A stretch of DNA of 64,000 bases from Dreissena polymorpha (Eukaryota; Mollusca; Bivalvia; Myida; Dreissenidae): contig NC_068365.1 of the NCBI RefSeq assembly GCF_020536995.1, positions 32,624,648 to 32,688,647 of the forward strand, given 5' to 3'. Numbering within the stretch: the stretch's first letter is position 1; each line of letters opens with the position of its first letter. This document shows, in pieces, positions 28,700-42,590 of the stretch. The notes under the pieces were generated by a model that was not told the DNA's origin, searched no databases, and saw only the letters and a list, made by a program, of their open reading frames with translations. The position numbers and the translations under genes were made by a program.

Positions 28700-31600
28700 A
28701 ACTGTTTTAAAACTTAATAAGTCATAGAAATGCGGTTTGTAAACAAAACCCCATTTTTTGACAAGCATTTCCACTAGCATAACTAAAACCCTATTTCAAC
28801 GAGAGGAAGCGGGAATATCGTAAAAATAATGCGATACGGTTTGGATTGGATCTGCATTTCAAGATTGAAAAACAAGCGTTCTGCAAAAATTTCGTCCAAG
28901 ACGTTTAATCGCTGTATGAACATGATATTATCATAATATTTTATTTACTGCAAATTTAAGAAGTATTCAAAGAATATATGAAAATGATTTAAACATTATT
29001 TTTGCCATTAAACGCAGAATCTTCGAAAGCTCTATTAATGATTTTGTTACTGTGACTGTAATTTATTTATGCGAATGTGATCGAATGAAGCAAAAATAAT
29101 TGAATCGCGAACCCAAAGCGGCAAAACATATGTACGATATATTTAGTGGAAGAGAACACATTATGTTTGCCCCGCTTTGTGTAAATTAGCTCTAATTTAA
29201 ACGCGTCCCGAATCAAACTAGTCGACAATATTTGATCGAAAGTTTGTTAAAACTACGCGTTTTCAAATACAAAAGTAATACGATAGCAATAACAGGCTGT
29301 CGAATGAACAATTGCAAAAATATCGTGTGTGTGTGTTTTTTTTTTTCATTTGCATTTTTAGAATCGAGTTTTCAAAGAAAATACCAAGGAAGACTTATAA
29401 CAACATTTTTATAAATAACTCGGACTACACGCGATGCCCCTAAACAGTTCATACGCGTATACTTAAACACTCGTTTATAAAGCGTATGCCTTCAAACAAC
29501 CTACATTTTTCTTTAAGTGATATTGTATGATATTAAATGTTCTTCATTTTGACAGTTGTATACTTTTCAGACAGTAAGTTTAATACAAACTGAAATATTT
29601 ATTGAACACAATCAAAATATGGTCAGAAATTTTAAAATCGAATAATGTGTCGAACTCACGACTGTATAGTCATACACAGAAATGGCATCGAAAATAAATA
29701 GTTCAACATATTTCTTAACAATATTCGACAATTCGGTAAAATCAGCAAACTATGCCACACGTAATATAGTGACACTTATATATTGAATTGAAAGCAAATA
29801 TTGTTTTATTATATCTTACAATAACTATTTTAAAAATTTAATCATTTACATATATTATCAGTTGTTGCAGTATTCGATGCCCATTTAAATTACATCCAAT
29901 GAGACAAATACAAACCATGTTTAAAAGGAAGATTGATACAAATAGCAACGAAGCGATTGTGCTTGTGTGCTATGTTTATGCGCTTATCATGCTATTTGGA
30001 CTGTCATATAACGTGCTCCCGACTTCCTTTGAGGTATAGTAACAGCGGGTTAGCAAGCAGTTAATAGATAGTTTAAAACAAACCGACATGCATTTAATAT
30101 GATTATATTATTCAATAATGAGACACATGCAAAAAGCCATACCTTATCAATATTTGAACCAGTTTGTTTTAAGATGTGACTTACCATTGCAATCGTCTTA
30201 AATATATTTAAATATTCGACAGATTTGCATGCAAGTGTAAAAATAAGTCATCATTTGGGCACATGTTTATGGTTTGGTGTGATTTCTTTCTTTGCTGTAC
30301 CAATCAAGTTCGGTTTATTTTAAGTTAATCATTAACCCACTCAATACAGATATTGATTGAATAATGATATATCGAATCTTGCTGTTTTCTATTGGTGGGG
30401 TTTGAAAAAAAAATCTTAAGTACAAATGGTATTATAAAATGTGTTGATAGCTCAAATGCATTCAAATAATTTGAGTTATAATCAGGTTTAGTTAAGACCT
30501 ATACACTTCAATAAATTCAATCATAACATTGTGTTACCTCCTTTAAACTTTCCAATCTTTGAGCAGAACATAAAATTTCAATTTATGTTGCATTATAATT
30601 TTACCATAGTGCACGTCTGTTTAAGTGCAGTGGATTGGTTTAATGTACCAAATGAATCAAAAATAATAAAAATTCATGGCAGAACATATATGACCACACA
30701 CAAAAAAATATATTGATATAAACGTAAGTGGTTGGGCTTAGTAAATCTTACAAAAAACGCATTGAATTTAAGTCCAATTATTACATGTTCTCTTGTAAAC
30801 CGCATTCGAACGGGTATTATAAACAGTGACGGATTATGGATAAATACATGATTCGCTTTGGAGTAAACATGAGGCACCATTATATTGTATTTTTTATCGG
30901 CTGTATCGGTAAGTTGTTAAATAGAAGCTTTAAAATTTAAGCTTTTTATTCATGGTATTAATATCATCATTTTAATTGCCCAGTTAACTAGCATTTTCAG
31001 CATACACATTGTTTGAAAATAAATGTATGAACACACATGCCAGTCATTCGCTTTCAAATGTGTGGTAAATAAACCAAGATTTTATGCATTCAGTTTAAGA
31101 GAATGAAAAGAGCGTTATTTTTTTTATTGCATACAAAACATATATATTTTGTGCTTTTAAGTAAAAACACAACAATTGAAGATATAACAATATAATCTTA
31201 AATCAAATAATTGGTGATTTATATAAACATCTTAGGGATATAAATAATAAAACATGACGTCTGTCGCGAACTGCGATTAATTATACCTTGGATGCTGGAT
31301 CTGATATATGTTATTGTTCGAGAGAGAGGGTTTGTTTGTTTTAGATTAAATGTGCTCTGTTGTGAGAGAGGTGACATTTACGGGCTGTTTTATGTTGTGA
31401 ATGTTGATAAGTGTGGGTCTGTTTTGTGATTGTGGACAAAATTGTAGTTAGAATTTAGGCTTAAAAGAAGTAACATCGAAACAATTTCTCATTGTGGATT
31501 ATAGTTGCTTTTCGACCAGCTAAATATTACGTGTAAAAGTAAATACTGCTTATTTTGGAATATAATGAAACTTGTGTCGAAAGTAAAAATAAATAAAGAT

Positions 31601-33543
31601 CTAAATATTAATAAAGTGTTGTGTTATTAATGAACTCAATGTAGTGATTAAATTGAAATACAGTCCGGAAAATCATTCTTCAAGAACAATTAGGAAAATC
31701 TCGCTACAACGTCAGTATAATTAAAATTTCGTGACGAGAAACCATTAAACAACACAACATAATACACTAAATGTGTATACTTTAAAAAATAAAAATTGGT
31801 AAGAATCGGTCCAAAAAGAAACGGTATTTAGAAAATGTATTTAAAGTAAACACACATATTGAATTAGTGTAACTTAGTTGCTGCTTGAAAATAATGTTTT
31901 TTACAATTAGTTAAGCTTCGATGTTTTTCATGCACATGTAATTCGTTAAAGTTCGTCACTTATTTCATCTCCATTTTGTATACTGTCTTAGTTTAGGGTC
32001 AGTGCAATAACTATTAAAGTAGAATTAAATCTTCGTAATAAAACATTAATGGGCCTAAGACGCTTACTGCGTTCGGCTTCTTTCTCCAAATAATGTACGT
32101 ACTAAATGCTGCTCTGAACACGTCTACAAACTGAGTACTAAATACAAAACGCAAGGAGCTTCATGCTATTAAATGTATGTTTACATTAACCAAATTACAC
32201 GTCTAGTTTTCATGCAAAGAGCGAAATTAAAATGAAAGATAATAGACCGGTTATATTTATTAAGATCCATGTACAGTCGGGTCTTTTTACAAGTTAAACC
32301 ACGAGTGGCTAGCTGAAAGTTTCTGACTTAAATAAACTGTTAATATCATATACCATGTCACTTGGCGATGGTTATTGTCTTTCAAACATATACCACGGAA
32401 AGATAGTTATTAACTGTAAAAATGAATAACTTACAACAAATTTTACAACGATACGCTACGTTAAGTCCAGATGAAAACGTAACGTCAAAAAACTATACGT
32501 ACGTTTTAATTTTATAAATTTACCTTGCCAGAGTCAATTAAGCGTTCTTTGTTTGGTGTTACTGTGTTACTTTGTTTCTTTGTCCCGGCGTTTTTGAAAT
32601 ACGGCGGTTCGGATTCTGGATAAACTATAATTAGTAGATAATCAGGCTTCAACGAAGAAAACAGACATAAAATATTCAAACACATTCAATTAACTCTTAA
32701 GTCGTTAATAGCGCTATTGTAATAAACCGCTCACTGAATGTTTTGGACAAGTTGCATAACTTTAAAATGAGCATGGACATCCATTTAATTGTAGATGACA
32801 ACCCTATCTATATGAAAATACGTCGAGTCAATGTAGCTTGCCCATTTGATGACTGGAAAGCATCAATGGTCAAACGTTACATAAACTATCAACGTTAATG
32901 ATTTGAAAACTAAATTTTGTTATAATAGCATAATACAATTAGTTTCAAATGATGATAACATACGTGTATCGCTAAAAGCGTATGGCTTTAAAGAACATTC
33001 TTTATATTTGTGGTATCAGTAATATCTTAATTTAGACAACTTATGCCGGATTGTATTTTGCTAATTATAATGATTATTTTATAATCAGGCATTTACAATA
33101 TATCTATTTTTTTACAAGAGCATCGTTATTATTTCAATTTGCAAATCTAACATCAATGTGTCGACCAGGTTTTAAGTTATACCATTAGTAAATTAGCCTT
33201 GAGTATTGAATCCGATACGGGAAATATATCATTTGACATGCAATGATCTATTCATTTTTTTCACACACAGACGGTTGTTACTGCTTATTAAATTAATCAT
33301 ATATCATTTTGTTCCAATTTTGTTTCATACTACAGCTCGGCGAAACTCAATATGAAGGTTCCCGGTTCGCAAATAAACCAACGTGCCACTCAAAGGCAAA
33401 TGCATAAAGACACTTAAGAAGCCAGTTTTGTAAAGGGTGATATTGGAAAACACTTTATAGTAAATGACAGAGGTGCTCTTGTACACAAGTAATCTCCTCT
33501 TTGTCACAATGTGCCTTAGATATATTACTAAGGATAGTATTAA
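28700..33543. other. AT-rich stretch without supported genes
   Basis: Nothing was recognised apart from a possible signal-peptide exon at 30836-30908. Confidence 0.5.
30836..30908 (+). CDS. Possible first coding exon with signal-peptide-like sequence
   Basis: MDKYMIRFGVNM is followed by RHHYIVFFIGCI, then a consensus donor, ATCG before GTAAGT. A short basic start plus a hydrophobic run looks like a signal peptide or anchor. No downstream exon was found, so this may be chance. Confidence 0.2.
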
Positions 33544-34442
33544 TTATCCCCACGCTTTTTAAAGCGTGGGGATATTGTGGTTATCTCCGCTGTCTGTCCG
33601 TCCGTCCTTGCCACTATCTTCTCCTACACTATTAGCACTAGAACCTTGAAACTTGCACACATGGTAGCTATGAGCATATGTGCGACGGTGCAATATTTGG
33701 AATTTTGATCTGACGCCTGTGTCAGAAGTTATTGGGGTAAAATGGGGTAAGATTAGGACATTTTCACTCATTTTACTATCAACATGCGACGCACATGCTA
33801 TTTACATTTGACCCAGTGGTCACATCGAAATTCCAAATAGTGCACCGTCACACATATGCTCATAGCTACCATGGGTGTAAGTTTCAAGGTTCTAATGCGA
33901 ATAGTGCAGGAGGAGATAGTGGCCGACCACGCCCGCCCAAAATTTTGTTTTAACATAACTGCTTCATTTATTCACCAATTGACTTCAAAATAATACTGAA
34001 CATCTCGTATAACAACATGATCTATCTCGACCATCCATGTCCACATTACCCACCCCATGGTCCCGCAATATAGGCCACACCCACCTAAACATTGCCTTTT
34101 ACTATAACTTCTTCATTTCTACACCGATTCACCTCTAATTGATACTGAAACTCTCTTATGACAAAACGGTCAATCCCAACTATGCATGGCCACATTACCG
34201 CCCACATAGACCACGCCCACCTAAAATTTTGTTTTAACATAACTTCTTCATTTATTCACCAATTGACTTCAAATTAATACTGAACATCTCTTATGACAAC
34301 ACGGTCTATCTCGACCATCCGTGTCCACATTATCCACCCGGGGCCCCACCAACATAGGACTTGCCCACCCAGAATTGCCTTTTAATTTAACATCTATGCG
34401 GCATGGAGATACGCGTCGGCCTCTGCCGCGCCACTTCTAGTA
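33544..34442 (+). mobile_element. 900-bp non-coding element with internal hairpin, copy B
   Basis: The same order of parts as copy A in the same orientation: TATCCCCACGC start, facing GTGCGACGGTGCAATATTTG and ATAGTGCACCGTCACACATA arms, three subrepeats, and the ATACGCGTCGGCCTCTGCCG tail. The left end has an extra small hairpin, CCCCACGCTTTTTAAAGCGT plus GGGG. Confidence 0.75.
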
Positions 34443-36135
34443 TAACATGTTGCGCAACCTATCGTTAATGATGCATGGTGTGTGTACTGATGTATTTAAA
34501 GGCCGTAATATCAAGTATGCATGTGGTGTTTATTTTACACATGTTGAAGCATGGGGTTCATTTTTACAATTTGAACACTAAATTCATCAAGCTAAATAGT
34601 AAAATCGATATTTGTTTTAAGATACATATGTTTATACCAAGTCCCAGTACACAATACAATGTAAAATGTATTACCCATACCATATTTACACTTATAGTTG
34701 TACATGCCATATACAAGCACATACTCATTAAAAACATAAATATTATATTACATTCAAAAAAGAAGTACTCGACAAAAACATTTCGCCATAACGTTACAAA
34801 AGCATTCACAACCAAAGTCTCCAAACCCGATTTAACTCGTAATAAATAACTCTTATGCTATTCTGTTTAAAATTGCATTACGTAGATTGAAGTGTTGTTT
34901 GAATAATGACCAATATTCGTTGAAATCTTCTTATACTATTCAGACTTACAAAGAAGCTACTTTTACACACAATTTCGCATATTGAAATGACTTTTTTTCC
35001 ATAACATGGTAGGGGCATTCATATTTAAATGTATGTTTTAAAACATTTATTTCGCAATCCCGGATTTGACTTAGTCACTCCAAGTATAAATATTTGATTG
35101 ATTTGTTCGTGTTTGTTTTTCAAATTTCTTGATATGTTTGGGAACATAATACTTATTTAAAGTAAGTCCCTATATAAGATTTCAAAACTCCATACAATTA
35201 AATTTAAGAGTCGTTTTATTGCAAATTCGATTTCTTAGTCTTTTAAACAAATCTCAATTAAATGCACTTTTACACATTAAACAACTTTAGTAATGAGGTT
35301 CACGAAAACACCACTCTAAAATTAATTTGGCCAAAAAGTAGTTTTTATTATGTGAGTCATTTTTATTCCAAGTAATAAATATTTTAATACATAACATTTC
35401 ACACAACAGTTATACAATATTAGAATGGGATATGAGCGAAAGACAATGTCATATACAGTTCTTGTTTCTCGGTATAAATACAGTTGCATGTTGTCGGACG
35501 AACGTTATTAGAATTTAAATGATTAAGCAATAATCAGAGGATGATGTAAAAATACTATAGAAAACAACAGTATCATAGCGTAGTTCCCACTTTTGGACTT
35601 TTGGACATACTATTGAATATCTTACACAGCAGGCTTCCGCGCAATCGCATTAAACATTAGCTTGTTACGCTTTATTGAAAAGACACTTGCGAGAAAAAGT
35701 GTTCATACTTAGCCTATAGTTAAAAACAATATTCTTTACAAATGCTATGTTTCGATTTCTTCAAGTTATGATTTTGCATTTCCAGATTTACAACTAATAA
35801 TAAGTAATACGAACTTCAAATAAATCTTTGTCATTGGATGTGATAGTATATGTTATTTTTGCTGTTTTGGTTTATATTCAAAAGGGACCATTGTATGGTT
35901 AATAGATACATTATTTCCCAATTGGTTTGCTGTGCGATTGCCTTTGTAAATGCAAATGACGTATGCTAGCTTTATCTTTCTCTAAATAATACATTCTAAG
36001 ACAAGGGTATGCATGTCATATACTTTGCAAACAACCTTGCGAAAACGTAATACGTCTTTCACAAAATCGCGAAGTTATGTTTTAATATAATGTTGCCTTA
36101 AGATCGTAATTAATTTAATGGGATTTCTCACTTAA
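34443..36135. other. AT-rich stretch without supported genes
   Basis: Overlapping open frames on both strands at 34475-34849 have no recognisable domain and an AT-driven composition. Nothing else was seen. Confidence 0.5.
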
Positions 36136-36623
36136 AGCGGGTATATACGATTTTTATATGTGTTGAATTGTAATATATTGATACAAGTATGTTATCATAA
36201 CACACAATATGCAAGAAAAATGATACATTTTAGACGAATTTCATAAAATGCAGCAAATACAAATTAGCGCCCGAGCCGAATGTGACAAAGATAATTCGTA
36301 CATATTTTCCTACAATAACCGATGCATTCGTCTTTTTAGTAAGTGTTCGTGTGTCGTATGAATCGATATCGCTGCAGGAATTTAAAATGAACCGTTAAAC
36401 TAAATTTAGATTCACATCGTACATGCATTATATACATGTTGGCGAATTCGGCTGTACAGCCTTTTTCGATTTCAGAATGAAATATATGGCTAATTTCGCA
36501 TTTTTCGACACATGTTCTTCTTAACTTTTATTTAAGTTTATTTTGAAATGTATATATAATAAGTTTTTTTTTACACATTTTATAGTAATTAATAAATATT
36601 TGACAAGATCGTATATACCCGCT
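36136..36623. mobile_element. TTAA-flanked MITE, 488 bp
   Basis: The ends AGCGGGTATATACGAT and ATCGTATATACCCGCT are perfect inverted copies of 16 bp. Both are flanked directly by TTAA (36132-36135 and 36624-36627). TTAA duplication is the mark of piggyBac-type insertion. The interior is AT-rich with no coding frame, so it is non-autonomous. Confidence 0.88.
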
Positions 36624-36627
36624 TTAA

Positions 36628-39013
36628 ACGGTGATGTAAATGTGATTGTAACAAAATGAATGCTAAAACGTTTTCAATAAACTACTAAAGTACTTAAGCC
36701 TATCTAAATCTAAATCTATTTAATTTTTATAGTAATAAATAATTAATAATACTAGTTAATTGTTGTCAAAACTTTGATTTCCAAACTGTGTATAGCTTTA
36801 ATGAAGATACACAATCTAGGTGGAATTGTGACAGCTTTAATTCCAATTAATTATTCCTAACAAAAGTACTATATCAATTCTACGTATTGCATTGCATGTA
36901 TAAAAAAATTCCTGTTTATTATGAATTGTCAGATTCGGGGATAATTAATAGTCACGAGCATTACAGAAAAAGACACATTTTTTGCCTATGTAACCCTTTT
37001 TGCCAGATAATCAAACTTTTACAAAATTTCGTTTGATTTAGGAAGCGTGTGTTTGTACATGCATGTATGTTTGTTAGTTTACTTGCAACACAAACGGCGT
37101 TTAAGTTTGATTTATTTTGCATAACGATGATATTAGAGTGTATTTATTGTACAATGTAGCTTGAGCACGAGATACCGTAAACACCCTTATTTAGCATTAA
37201 CAAAACATTATACACAACTCTAATTTAGATTTAGCACGAATACATCTTTTTACAATAAAATATCATGTGTTTAAGCGGAAACAAACTTACATATGTCGTG
37301 TTAATTTCACAAAATACGTTCAAATCAGTGAACTGACATTGCAAATAAAAGAACATACTATTTGTTTTCCCATGAACATTTTAATTTCTACTGTTAACGT
37401 TTAAATGATACGATTCGATTAATATATAACAGTTGGTATTAGAACGATACTATAAATAGGGAGGGAATAAAAACTATGCTGTGTATTTATTTTAAAACTA
37501 GCGTATGTTTGTATCCATAACTTAAGGGCATTCACGTATAAACAAAAGAATTGCTTATAAAAATACCGTTTACTTTTTATCTGCTAATTAACCAAACTTA
37601 TTGGTAAAAGATGATGTAGTTCGTATTCTGAAAATAATTGCAGATGTAATTTATGGAACATATTTCGTCAATGGTATTTAAAGGAATCACGCATGCATGA
37701 CCTGTACATACCGCAAACCTGGTTTTGTTATAAACAACGCAAATACTATATACATTTCACAATGACACAAATTGCATGTTAATTTTGTCTGAGGGAAATG
37801 AAATGCATGTGTAGTTTTGTCTGAGGAAAAACATTTGGAGGTATGTTATTATTCATATTATAATAATCATCGTCATTAGTATTATTACTAATATTATTAT
37901 TATAATTATTATTATTATAATTATTATTATTATTATTGTTTGGTAATTTGTATTATCCATTTCATCTAAGCTGCAGTTTGTTTATGATTTCCATTAAAGA
38001 CGTGTTTTAAATATGACGAATATTATTTTAAAAACCCATGCGCGTATTACAGCATTTGACGAGTAAGACGTTTGCTGAAATGTGCTTATAAACTAATAAC
38101 CAGTACACTTTATTAAATACAACTCAAACAAAGATAAAGTAATTAATTACAAAAGGCTTTGGATTGTATGTTAATTATAAGTCAAAATATACAATCTTAA
38201 CATCCACCTCGAGCAGACGTAGATTGCTTTGAAATAAAATCGCGCACCAATTAGGTATGTTTCAATTCTTTCTGAAGAGATAAAATGACGGTATACGATT
38301 CCATAAACATAATTTCAAATGGTTGCAATATATACGGGTCTTATGAGCAAAATAACAAACCGATCCTTTTAAAAGATCATGCTTATAAACAAATGCGATA
38401 AACTGATGTCAATTTTGTTAGTTCATACTTAATGCCATGCCTGTTCATACGTTACTGTGCGCTGCTTTACGTTCCATTGGGACCTGTTTTGTTGGTTTAA
38501 TGTTTGTTTGCCAAATTCGATTCTCATAGAAGTACGTCAGTTACCCAAACAAAAAGATGTCTCGGCGAGAAAGTGATATTAACTCTTCATCCAACGATTT
38601 GAGCGATTGTACTGAATATTTTTGCCATTAAAAAAAATTGGCAATATTCATATGAACTTTTACGCATTGACTGTCAGTGTTCAAAAAGTATATTTTAAAT
38701 AAACATTTAAAGGTACAATAGTGAAATATTGAAGAACCAATTTAATTCGTTCGTGTGCAAAATAGAACACACCTTATTGTTTTGTTAAGCGGGGTCTATG
38801 AAGAAATACAACGAAATATAAGACAATATAATTGTCGTTACGGGTGCATATCCTAATTGCGTAGCGTTTTACGAGAAATATGCATACAACGTATGAATAT
38901 ATTCATGGTGTGGTGACGATTGATTTTCTGTGCAGCTTAGTTATCAGTTTAAGAATCGTACAACTCATGAATTATGAACAGTTTTGTGATATATTATCAA
39001 TAATGTAGGAATG

Positions 39014-39014
<1 letters not shown>
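36628..39014. other. AT-rich stretch without supported genes
   Basis: Only a short ATT-type microsatellite near 37855-37940 was seen. Confidence 0.5.
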
Positions 39015-39333
<319 letters not shown>

Positions 39334-40548
39334 AGATTAAATAAATAAGCATTTCACAATCGTTTTGGGCCTTATAGTCTAGTTAACAAAATGAATAACT
39401 ATGTAATGTTTAATTGTGTGACTGTAGAGATTCAGTGTATTGTAAAGTATATATAAAGAACTACTTTCCTGTAATACATTCTAATTGTATATTTTATGTT
39501 TCATTTTCAACAAACGTATGCATTCTCGTAGATGAACTACTTTCCACTATTTGTACTACAAAGACACACCTTTTAATAACAAACATTCACACGTGAATCA
39601 TTAGCAAAATAAATGATACTATAAGTATTTAAATGATAGTATAAGTTACAGCGACTTTCGATATCAATAATACTATATTGTTTCACATGGTTTGCTGTGG
39701 CCACACGGGCAGTCTATTAAAATATTACCATAATAATTCACGTCGGGCTGCCTGTAGCAGAATCGACATGCTTAATGAACATCACCATAACTCTCCTCGC
39801 CTCATCATCTATGGCTACAGCAGTTATATATTAAAATAATCCCATAAATAACTGTGGTTGGATAAATTGAAAACCAATTTAGATTTCCATGTCCGGTCGC
39901 TAATATTTTCAGATGAAGGTTTTTTGCGAAAATACAAAAAAAAACCCCTTAGTTCCCCACGTCTAGTCGTCTATTTCCACAGCCGTTTGCAATAGAAATG
40001 GTTGGTAAACGTTGACATAGACGACTAGACAGGTGTGGAATGCACCCAGATCGCCATAATTAAAAGTTTAAAAAATTTGACTGGGTAAAGAGCGATTTAC
40101 AAAAGGTTTTGTATTCGCAGTTGTGAAACACCTAGTTCTGCCTGCGCACATTGACGTATCGTGGCAAGCAAAAGACGATAAAATAGATAATTATTAATCG
40201 GGGGATCGGCCGCACGACATTGAGCTCTTGCACCAGTGAGTTAGCACTACACAAATGTTCCGTTCAGAGTAGACCAAACCTAAAAATATTGGTACCTTTA
40301 CTAGCTGACTGTAGTGATCATAGACACACATATATTCGACTTGTAGTGTTGTTTTACAAAGCTGACGACTGTTGACCAGCGGTGCACTTACGCTAATATA
40401 CAATCCAAATTCAACACCGAAACTTATTGATTTTTACTCCAAAATTCATAGTTACACTTTTATATGTTCATTGATATGAATTAACTCTCTCTATGGAAAA
40501 AAGTCCATAATTCAAAATAAGACATGCATATAAATAACACCACTTTAA
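39334..40548. other. Spacer with one clear inverted repeat
   Basis: No gene is supported. GTCTAGTCGTCTAT at 39961-39974 and its exact complement at 40017-40030 form a 14-bp stem with a 42-nt loop; flanking bases extend the pairing imperfectly. Confidence 0.5.
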
Positions 40549-41058
40549 AGGGGCCTTTTCACAGATTTTGGCATTTTTTAAACTTATTCATTAAATGCTT
40601 TATATTGATAAATGTAAACATTGGATCGTAAAAGCTCCAGTAAAAAATCAAGAAAAAAATTAAAAAAAGGAAAAGAACATTGCCCGGAGCAGGTTTCGAA
40701 CCAGTGACCCCTGGAGTCCTGCCAGAGTCCTGAAGTAAAAACGCTCTAGCCTACTGAGCTATTCCGCCGAGTACACATGCTTGACGTATTTTATACCTTA
40801 TATAAGCAATCTTCGTAGTTTCACAAAATTTAACGACAAAAGCAGAACTCTCCAAATTATTCAATCGTTTCGCGTTGCAACGCTTTATAATTTGTAGGTT
40901 TTAAAATCGTCAAAAGATGCATATAATGGCTATATTAGAGCATGGTTAATGTTCAGTATTACTGTTTCCTCACAAATATCATAACTAAAACGAAAACTTA
41001 CGAATCTGAAACAACTTTTTTCAATTTTGTCAATTTACCAAAGCGTGAAAAGATCCCT
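40549..41058. mobile_element. TTAA-flanked MITE with internal tRNA-like segment
   Basis: The ends AGGGGCCTTTTCAC and GTGAAAAGATCCCT are inverted copies (12 of 14). They are flanked by TTAA at 40545-40548 and 41059-41062, as for piggyBac-type insertion. The minus strand carries a tRNA-like region within it (see 40684-40770). No protein frame is credible. Confidence 0.82.
40684..40770 (-). repeat. tRNA-like Pol III promoter (SINE-type head) inside the MITE
   Basis: On the minus strand GGAATAGCTCAGTAGGCTAG includes an A box, and CTGGTTCGAAACC a B box, about 42 bp apart. The arms do not form a proper cloverleaf because the middle is altered and expanded, so this is a tRNA-derived remnant rather than a working tRNA. 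Confidence 0.75.
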
Positions 41059-42525
41059 TTAATACAGTGCCAATATTACACGTACATAGATGAGGACAGC
41101 CAAATGAAATGTGTATGCTATTTGGAAACCATAAATCATTAAAAGAACATTTGTCCAATTGCAGTAAAAATGCATTTTACAGGTAGGCCATTTGCAGTTG
41201 TTTTGATAATCAAACAGTTGGTATGTGGTGAAAGGAAATGCGATTAAATAAACATATTCAAATGAAAAATGTGTTCAAACACGGATTAATATTATAAAAC
41301 CAACTTTACCAATAAACGAAGAGAAAATACAATATAAGATTAGTAAAATCACAATAATATTTTTTAACATTTACCGCGCGATATAACTAGCATGGTAAAT
41401 TGAATAGTTGGTAATAGTTGGTAATAAAGCTGTATGCTGGGTACTGGAATTAAAATGTCGTCTTTCCTTTCAACCGTCCGTGCGTTCGTATATTATATTT
41501 TGTTCGAAAGAAAAGAAGTTAAAACATATGTTGTTTTACTATACCATAGATTCATTGTAACTTAGCATATTACATAGTCTGCGAATAATAACACTTCATT
41601 TATTTTTATTAAATAACCAATGTTTTTATTAATTATCAATCACTTTTCTTATTTTATTGTCATTGCCATTTTTTCTATGTTTCCATGTTAAAACTTATTA
41701 TCACTTTTAGATACAATAGTTGTACATGGATAGATCACTGTCAGGTGTTGGATTATGCGAATAGCATTATTATTAATGGAACTATTACCCTGTGCCAGGT
41801 GTGCTCTTTCGGTCATTTCCCCATGATGATACGGTGCCTAAATACCTTAATATTGACTTCAAAATGAATATATGAACAGGCGATTGTCACTAGCTATCCG
41901 AGGAGAGGTTTTTGTTGGTTAACTCATCGCCGTGGTATGACTGACAGTGGCGATAAATCAAACTAGACCAACGCAAACATATGAACAACATCTAATTGAA
42001 TATCAGCGAAAACGCACACGTACACATACTTGAATAATGAATAGCATATTCTATCTTCATATGTTGAAACTAGCTTTACATATTGGTAAAGACATTTTTA
42101 AGAAAACAGTGACGTGTTCATAACATCTACGGATAGCTGCTATGTAACAAACGCAGGTACAATTTGTCTAAGAGATTATATGATAGTACACTAATATTAT
42201 TATAAAGCGCTATGCATTTACACGTATTCGTTCTTTATTTTGAAACTCTGATATTTAGAAGTTCAATATCCCAGATTATCAGGGTGATGTTATGTCGATG
42301 TTTTGCATGTCTGCACGCTATAAATTGCTCTCGGTCGCGATATGTGTTTTTTTTTAACATTTTCGTTTAGTTCAACATAATATTGGTCATTAACGGTGGT
42401 CAATTCAACAATTTACACTTCTTGGCAAGCTGGCTTACCAGTGTGAACACTGCATTTTTATTAAGGACTTTGGTATGGGACACGTTATTTTTTTAGCAAT
42501 TCCATACAAGTACCAGGGTAAGGGT

Positions 42526-42590
42526 GGGGTCGTAGTCGCATTTTATAATTTGCAATGCTGAGCTCTACCAACGTAGCTAATCTGCCCATA
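42526..42590 (-). repeat. Possible tRNA-derived remnant
   Basis: The minus strand reads GGCAGATTAGCTACGTTGGT, then AGAGCTCAGC, which resembles a tRNA D arm and A box. The B box region (TGCGACTACGACCCC) is poor. Probably an old SINE or tRNA pseudogene. Confidence 0.3.

Noticed and set aside
34475-34849. 124-residue open frame
   Set aside because: AT-driven composition, mirrored by an open frame on the other strand, no domain.
40684-40770. A functional tRNA gene
   Set aside because: A and B boxes are present, but the acceptor and anticodon arms do not fold properly and the segment sits inside a transposable element.
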